Positions 59,360 to 64,000 of a DNA stretch of 64,000 bases are shown here, in pieces. The notes under the pieces are model-generated. The model was not told where the DNA came from and ran no database searches. It saw only the letters and a program-made list of their open reading frames with translations. A program made the position numbers and the translations under genes. This DNA is from Paragemmobacter amnigenus. GTDB taxonomy: Bacteria > Pseudomonadota > Alphaproteobacteria > Rhodobacterales > Rhodobacteraceae. How positions within the stretch are numbered: position 1 is the first letter of the stretch; each line of letters begins with the position of its first letter. The stretch is taken from assembly GCF_009908265.2 (NCBI RefSeq), contig NZ_JAAATX020000014.1, positions 1 to 64,000 on the forward strand, read 5' to 3'.

Positions 59360-60400
59360 ATGGCAAAAAAAACCTCTTCCAGAGTGACACTTTCTGATGT
59401 CGCGGCCTTGGCGGGCGTGGGCAGCGCCACCGTGGACCGTGTGATCAACGACCGCGGCAATGTCAGTGACGATGTTCGCAAACGCGTTCTGGATGCCGCG
59501 CGAACCTTGGGATTGAAGCGGATTCTGCCTTCGTCGCACCATAGCATCGTTCGCCTGAACGTGATTCTGGCGCGGCCAGAACTGCCCCTGATCCGGCGTA
59601 TGGGGTTCGAGTTCCGCCGCCTTGCCCAACGCATGAACCACTCTCTCGCGATCCACCGGACCGTCCTGGAGGACGAAGAACCTGCAACCATCGTCGCGGC
59701 CTTGGACCTAAGCGGCTATGACGCCGCCATCGTCTATGCGCAGGACCATCCCCTGATCCGCGCTGCCATTGCCGATCTGGCAAGGCAGGGTCGGCCAGTG
59801 GTCACGATGATCTCGGACCTGCCCGGATCGGCGCGCTTGGCCTATGCGGGGACCGACCATTACAAGGCGGGACGCTCGGCGGGGTATTTCCTGGACCTGA
59901 TGGCCCGGCCCGGGTCGATTGTCGTGCTCTGCAATCACCTGGGTTTCCAATCCCATGCTGAGCGATTGTATGGACTAAAGGATCAGCTGGCAGAGACCGG
60001 TAAACTGGTTGTGGCCGAGGTGGTTGAAGGGGGCGATGACGCAGTCCGCTCTGAAGTGCGCCTGAAGGAGGCTTTCCGCCGCAATCCCTCGACCGTGGCG
60101 GTTTACAACATCGGCGCGGGCAACCGGGGTGTGGTGGGGGCGATCAAGTCGGACATTCTGCCTTCACGCCCGCTCTTCATCGGTCATGAACTGACGCCCT
60201 TCACACATGTCAGTCTGCGCGAAGGGACGATGACCCTGACGATTGACCAAAGCCCGGAATTGCAGGCTCAGTTCGCACTGGAGGTGCTTCTGAACCATTT
60301 CGGCTTTGAAGGAGTAACCGATCTGGCGCCGCCCTACACCTCCACCGTACCCATAGTGCTTTATGGCCCGCAGAACCTGCCCGACTCGGTGCCCGGCTGA
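59360..60400 (+). CDS. LacI-family transcriptional regulator
   Basis: A 346-residue repressor. The N-terminal helix-turn-helix VTLSDVAALAGVGSATVDRVIND (in parts, about 9-31) is typical LacI/RbsR. The effector domain (about 65-340) is a periplasmic-binding-protein fold, so it probably senses the imported cyclitol or a derivative. It is divergent from the moc-like operon and followed by an aldo/keto reductase. Two matching operators lie at 59309 and 60397. The ribosome-binding site is weak. Confidence 0.9.
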   Translation: MAKKTSSRVTLSDVAALAGVGSATVDRVINDRGNVSDDVRKRVLDAARTLGLKRILPSSHHSIVRLNVILARPELPLIRRMGFEFRRLAQRMNHSLAIHRTVLEDEEPATIVAALDLSGYDAAIVYAQDHPLIRAAIADLARQGRPVVTMISDLPGSARLAYAGTDHYKAGRSAGYFLDLMARPGSIVVLCNHLGFQSHAERLYGLKDQLAETGKLVVAEVVEGGDDAVRSEVRLKEAFRRNPSTVAVYNIGAGNRGVVGAIKSDILPSRPLFIGHELTPFTHVSLREGTMTLTIDQSPELQAQFALEVLLNHFGFEGVTDLAPPYTSTVPIVLYGPQNLPDSVPG

Positions 60401-60414
60401 TGGATTTCGATCAA
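60397..60414. promoter_or_regulatory. LacI-type operator 2
   Basis: CTGATGGATTTCGATCAA matches operator 1 at 15 of 18 positions and keeps the dyad. It overlaps the stop codon of the lacI-like gene and lies 60 bp before the aldo/keto reductase start, consistent with control of that operon too. Confidence 0.6.
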
Positions 60415-60474
60415 CGTCGGGCTATGCGATGAGGCCGCCGGCCCCTATTCCCTTGCGGAAAACAAGAGGGCTTC

Positions 60475-61449
60475 ATGCAGTACAGGGCGTTCGGGCGAAC
60501 CGGCTGGCAGGTGTCGGAGATCGGGTTTGGTGGCTGGCAGATCGGCGGACAATGGGGCCGTGTCGATGATGTAGCCTCTATCCGCACCCTTCTGCACGCG
60601 TTCGAAGCCGGGATCAATTTCGTCGATACGGCAGAGCTTTACGGCGCGGGGCATTCGGAATCCGTGATCGGGCAAGCGCTCCGACAATGGCGGGGGGCCA
60701 AGATTTATGTCGCGACGAAGGCTCAGCCGACAGTCTGGCCGAACCCGGAAGATCTTGCGCCCGAGATGCGAGGGCGGTTTCCGAGCTGGCATTTGCGGGC
60801 AAATGTTGACGCCTCCTTGCGACGGTTGGGTGTCGAAAGGATCGACCTATTCCAACTCCATTCGTGGGGTCCGGCAGGTCACCGCGAACTGGATTGGCTG
60901 GAAACCCTGAGCGACCTGCGGACCGAGGGCAAGATTGACCAGATCGGCGTTTCACTCCGGGACAACCAGCCGCAGGAAGGAGTAGCGCTGGCCCGGCTGG
61001 GGTTGGTGGCGTCCGAGCAGGTGATCTTCAACATGTTCGAACAGCCACCGCGTGACGCGTTGTTCCCGGCAGCCAGAGCCGGCGGGACCGCGATCATCGC
61101 ACGCGTTCCGCTGGATTCCGGGTCACTGATCGGGCAATGGACCGACAGCAGTTACGAAAACTTCGAGCCCGGCTCGCAGCCGCATCAGATGTTCCGGGGC
61201 GACCGCTTTGCTGAAACCCTGGCGAGAGTGGCCGCGCTGAAGTCCGATGTTGCACCCTACTATTCCAACCTGGCCGAGGCGGCGATGCGTTACGTTCTGG
61301 CGCATGACGCAGTGTCGGTTCTGATCCCCGGCATGAAGTCGCCGGACGAAGTGGACATGAACATCCGCTACAGCGATGGCGCCGAATTTCCGCATGACCT
61401 TCTGGCCAAGATGCCGCGACACGCCTGGGTGAGGAACTTTTACCGATGA
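60475..61449 (+). CDS. Aldo/keto reductase
   Basis: A 324-residue AKR starting behind GAGGG. The catalytic tetrad is readable: Asp and Tyr in FVDTAELYG (about 49-57), Lys in VATKAQ (about 83) and His in LFQLHSWG (about 127). It may reduce or, with NAD+, oxidise a cyclitol or sugar intermediate; some AKRs (IolS-like) occur in inositol clusters. It overlaps the next gene by four bases. Confidence 0.87.
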   Translation: MQYRAFGRTGWQVSEIGFGGWQIGGQWGRVDDVASIRTLLHAFEAGINFVDTAELYGAGHSESVIGQALRQWRGAKIYVATKAQPTVWPNPEDLAPEMRGRFPSWHLRANVDASLRRLGVERIDLFQLHSWGPAGHRELDWLETLSDLRTEGKIDQIGVSLRDNQPQEGVALARLGLVASEQVIFNMFEQPPRDALFPAARAGGTAIIARVPLDSGSLIGQWTDSSYENFEPGSQPHQMFRGDRFAETLARVAALKSDVAPYYSNLAEAAMRYVLAHDAVSVLIPGMKSPDEVDMNIRYSDGAEFPHDLLAKMPRHAWVRNFYR

Positions 61450-62129
61450 GACAGATCGAACGCCTGCGCCCGCACCAGATCGAAGCTGCGTTGGCCGAAC
61501 GCTCATTGATCTATCTCCCGCTCGGCACCATCGAATGGCATTGCCACCACCTTCCAGTCGGGCTTGACGCCCTGACCGCGCACGGCCTTTGCCTGCTCGC
61601 AGCAGAGGAAACCGGCGGCCTGGTCTGGCCGGTCCTTTACTATGGCACGGGTGGCGGTCATAGAGACTTTCCTTGGACTGTGATGATGTCCGAACGCGTG
61701 GAAATCGAGGCCCTCTTGACCCAAACCCTGCGAAGGCTCAGTCAATTGGGCGTTCAGGAAGTCGTGATTTTCTCCGGTCATTTCGCGGACGAGCAGTTGC
61801 AAATGATCGACGCGATGGCTGAGGGCTGGAACGCAACCGGCCACCCGCCACAGGTCAAAGCCTTCGCCGTCAACCGTGCTGACGTCCCGAAATTTCCGCC
61901 AGACCACGCAGGATTGTTCGAGACCACGTTGCTTGCTGGTTTGACGGAGGGGTTGATTGACCTTTCCAAGTTGGGATCTGCCGCGGATGACATCGACCGT
62001 TTCGATCCCGCTTCGCCCCTGTGGGGTATCGTTGGCACAGACCCCCGCGAGATTCCCCCGTCGGATGGGGCGACGGTGGTCCGCAGTGTAGTCAGTGCAA
62101 TCACGGCCCGTGCCGCCTCCCAGCTGTGA
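61446..62129 (+). CDS. Creatininase-family hydrolase
   Basis: A 227-residue metal hydrolase. The creatininase signatures IYLPLGTIEWHCHHLPVGLDA (in parts, Glu and His ligands about 29-40), HRDFPWTV and VVIFSGHFADEQ are present. The family includes creatinine amidohydrolase and, as I recall, hydrolases acting on diketo-inositols in bacterial inositol catabolism. Opening of a diketo-cyclitol ring is therefore an attractive role here. Creatinine use is unlikely because no creatinase or sarcosine oxidase is present. It is coupled to the aldo/keto reductase gene (ATGA). Confidence 0.8.
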   Translation: MRQIERLRPHQIEAALAERSLIYLPLGTIEWHCHHLPVGLDALTAHGLCLLAAEETGGLVWPVLYYGTGGGHRDFPWTVMMSERVEIEALLTQTLRRLSQLGVQEVVIFSGHFADEQLQMIDAMAEGWNATGHPPQVKAFAVNRADVPKFPPDHAGLFETTLLAGLTEGLIDLSKLGSAADDIDRFDPASPLWGIVGTDPREIPPSDGATVVRSVVSAITARAASQL

Positions 62130-62203
62130 AGGTCATTTGGCTACGGGACGACGCACACAACAATACAAATCCGCTAAGCGCAAAGTGTTTCCGCTCTCCT
62201 TTT

Positions 62204-62221
62204 CGGATAGCCGTCTATCCG
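62204..62221 (+). terminator. Hairpin between convergent creatininase and virB11 genes
   Basis: CGGATAG-CCGT-CTATCCG, seven perfect pairs, 75 bp after the creatininase stop and preceded by TTTT. It may terminate in both directions. I see nothing else in the 244-bp gap 62130-62373. Confidence 0.5.
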
Positions 62222-62373
62222 TTCGCCGGTCCTGAGGTAGTGAATGGCTGTACAGTCTAGCTGTGCGCTTTGCTCTAAGAACTGTCGGATGTCCGCTTTC
62301 CGCCTTTTGCGAAGCCAAGGCTCGCTTCAACCCGCCGCGCTTTACAGTTGATTCCCGCGCATCCGACGTCGCG

Positions 62374-63348
62374 TTACAGGCACAGTATCTCCGCCACCCC
62401 CCGGCTACCACCTTGCCGGGAGAGCTGCACCACCAAGTCCACGCTCCCTTCGCAGTACCGCTTCACCTCCTCGAATCCCATTCCGAGCCCGGCAGCCATG
62501 ACCATGATCGCCAGCCGGTCGATGGCTTTTCGCGCCGTATCTGCATGGATGGTCGTAAACGACCCGCCGTGTCCCGTGTTGATCGCCTCGAGGAAGGTGC
62601 GACTTTCCTCGCCCCGCAACTCGCCCAAGATGATCCGATCCGGCCGCATCCGGAGGGAGGCTTCCAGTAGCCGCGCAGGCGTCCGTTCGCCGTGGCCGCT
62701 GCGATCCGCCTTGAGCGCTACCGCGTTCTCCTGACGGGGGAACAGCTCATAGGCATCCTCGATGGTCAGGATTCGCTCGGCTGGGTTCACCATCGACAAC
62801 AAAGACCGAGCGAATGTCGTCTTACCGGTCGAGGTGCCGCCGGAGATCAGAAGGTTCATACGTTCCTCAACACACAGCCGCATTGCGTCGATGACATGCC
62901 CAGCCTCAGCAAATTTCATCGCCTCGGCTGCTCGCGCCCGTCGCCGCGCGTCCAGATCGACAAGCCCACCATGCAAGAGCCGTGGTTCGATCAGCTGATC
63001 GGCTGCGACCTTAAACGGCCGGAAGGTGATGGCCATCCCGCCTTCCACGACGGGCGGTGCCACAACCTGCGCCCTGATCGCAATGTCGCCCCAGACGATC
63101 TTGCCTGACACAGTCGGCTTCTTTTCGGAGAACTGCACGCCGACCGCTGAAGCGATGGCATGACCAAGATTGTTCGATAGGACCCGGTCGATGGTCAGAT
63201 GTGCCATCCGCTCCATGTGGGTCGCGCCCTTCCGCTCGATCCAGACGTTGCCGTCAGGATTGATCGCCACTTCGACGAGGTTGTCGCGCAGGAACAGCGG
63301 CGCGATCGGCGTGAGGTATGTCCCAAGGAAGCTCGGCCGATCGTCCAT
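62374..63348 (-). CDS. virB11: VirB11-type T4SS ATPase
   Basis: A 324-residue traffic ATPase from ATG 63348, which overlaps the virB10 stop (TGATG). It has the N-terminal domain, then Walker A ISGGTSTGKTTFARSLL (about 158-174), the Asp box ILTIEDAYEL, Walker B PDRIILGELRGEES and the His box GSFTTIHADT. It powers pilus assembly and DNA export. It is the last gene of a virB operon that enters from beyond the window edge. Confidence 0.93.
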   Translation of the reverse strand: MDDRPSFLGTYLTPIAPLFLRDNLVEVAINPDGNVWIERKGATHMERMAHLTIDRVLSNNLGHAIASAVGVQFSEKKPTVSGKIVWGDIAIRAQVVAPPVVEGGMAITFRPFKVAADQLIEPRLLHGGLVDLDARRRARAAEAMKFAEAGHVIDAMRLCVEERMNLLISGGTSTGKTTFARSLLSMVNPAERILTIEDAYELFPRQENAVALKADRSGHGERTPARLLEASLRMRPDRIILGELRGEESRTFLEAINTGHGGSFTTIHADTARKAIDRLAIMVMAAGLGMGFEEVKRYCEGSVDLVVQLSRQGGSRGVAEILCL

Positions 63349-64000
63349 CACCAGATTTCCAGATCGCGGTCGACCATGACCGTGATCGCGGCCCCGGGGG
63401 CGACCGTGATGATCGGCGGCAGGCTCGTGTAGGCCTCGACCGCCGAGCCCATGGCAGCACTCAGGTCTTCGCCCATGCTCTCGGCTGTATCTGAACTGAT
63501 CTCGTCGGTGTATTTCGCGGCGGCAACGGCGGGGGCGGCCCCGAGAAGAGAGATGAGCGCAGCCGACCCAAACCGCGCGCCGAATCGGGTGTTGACCTCG
63601 CCGGTGAGGCCGGAGCGACCCTGGGCGTCCCCACCGAAAGCCTCCATCTGCACGGACTGCCCATCCGGGGTGACGAGCCGCCTCCAAGCGACAAGAATGC
63701 GACCCTGACCAATCGCCACGTCCGAGGAATAGTCGCCGAAGAGACGCGAGCCGGCGGGAATCAGGATCTGGGCCTGATCGAAGGACCAGACCGGCCGGGT
63801 CACGATCGCCGTGAGCTGGCCGGGCAGGCTCGAGTCGACCGCGTTCTCCAGGGTTGCCTCGATCATGGTGCCTTGCAGGACGGTGTTCGACGGGTTGGCA
63901 ATCACCTGGCTGACTTCGGTCGCGGTGGCTTCCCGCCCCGACTGCACGAAATCCCGACCCGTCGCATCTCGGCCCTCGGCAGGGGCCTCGGGCATCCCCA
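63348..64000 (-). CDS. virB10: VirB10/TrbI-type T4SS protein, C-terminal part
   Basis: The frame is open at the window end; about 217 codons are visible. The conserved VirB10 beta-barrel region is readable: ATEVSQVIANPSNTVLQGTM, AIVTRPVWSFDQAQILIPAG, SRLFGDYSSDVAIGQGRILV and the end ITVAPGAAITVMVDRDLEIW. The helical antenna segment (FGSAALISLLGAAPAVAAAK, in parts) spans the outer membrane. An internal ATG at 63993-63995 is not likely to be the true start, because VirB10 proteins are about 380-450 residues. Confidence 0.9.
   Translation of the reverse strand, partial: GMPEAPAEGRDATGRDFVQSGREATATEVSQVIANPSNTVLQGTMIEATLENAVDSSLPGQLTAIVTRPVWSFDQAQILIPAGSRLFGDYSSDVAIGQGRILVAWRRLVTPDGQSVQMEAFGGDAQGRSGLTGEVNTRFGARFGSAALISLLGAAPAVAAAKYTDEISSDTAESMGEDLSAAMGSAVEAYTSLPPIITVAPGAAITVMVDRDLEIW

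Overview
The window looks like part of a large, GC-rich (roughly 60-65 % by eye) repABC plasmid from an alphaproteobacterium, most likely a member of the Rhodobacteraceae. The evidence is a complete repABC replicon with parS-like palindromes, VirC1/VirC2-, MobC/VirD1-, VirD2-, VirD4- and VirB10/VirB11-type transfer genes, and small backbone genes typical of such plasmids (RHE_PE00001 family, ParB-like protein, SSB, DUF932 protein, RadC, H-NS-like protein). No rRNA, tRNA or other chromosomal housekeeping operon is visible. The species is inferred only, and circularity cannot be judged from a window.

Layout. 0-3.8 kb: a copper/metal module with the start of a YHS-domain P-type ATPase behind a CueR-type operator, a DUF302 protein, a tiny membrane peptide, a Met-rich EF-hand secreted protein, and a divergent two-component system. 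3.8-13.1 kb: plasmid maintenance, with an autoregulated RHE_PE00001 gene, a serine recombinase with a res-like region, repA-repB-(inc RNA region)-repC with three parS-like sites, a second large ParB-like protein and small conserved genes. 13.7-29.4 kb: a catabolic island that appears to encode a full route from a cyclic alcohol or ketone to central metabolites. 29.5-41.3 kb: mosaic backbone with an IS5 remnant, H-NS-like protein, SSB, an unknown divergent pair, a DUF932 protein, a truncated radC, an IS3-family element at an apparent deletion junction, a truncated OLD-like ATPase, a dif-like site, a toxin-antitoxin pair, bactofilin, a WGR protein, small hypotheticals and virC1/virC2-like genes. 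41.3-46.6 kb: an oriT candidate, then mobC, relaxase and coupling protein. 46.8-62.1 kb: a second catabolic island resembling the rhizopine (moc) system, placed inside the transfer region. 62.4-64 kb: virB11 and partial virB10.

How the genes work together. Island 1 has an enzyme for each step from cyclohexanol-like compounds to acetyl-CoA and succinyl-CoA: SDR alcohol dehydrogenase, Baeyer-Villiger monooxygenase, lactone hydrolase, Fe-alcohol dehydrogenase, aldehyde dehydrogenase, family III CoA-transferase, acyl-CoA dehydrogenase plus ETF, hydratase/3-hydroxyacyl-CoA dehydrogenase, and a 3-oxoadipyl-CoA-type thiolase. IclR and AraC regulators accompany them. Island 2 combines a MocE-type Rieske ferredoxin, a MocF-type reductase and a tri-histidine-box membrane hydroxylase (predicted O-demethylase) with a sugar/cyclitol ABC importer, MocA-family dehydrogenases, MocC/IolE-like TIM-barrel proteins, a creatininase-family hydrolase, and FolD plus PurU, which can turn the released C1 unit into formate. 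It also has a PanB-like protein that has lost the canonical metal ligands. A LacI regulator with two matching 18-bp operators flanks it. The best reading is uptake, O-demethylation and oxidation of an O-methyl cyclitol (pinitol/ononitol-type or rhizopine) with a dedicated C1 outlet; this arrangement is the most novel item in the window.
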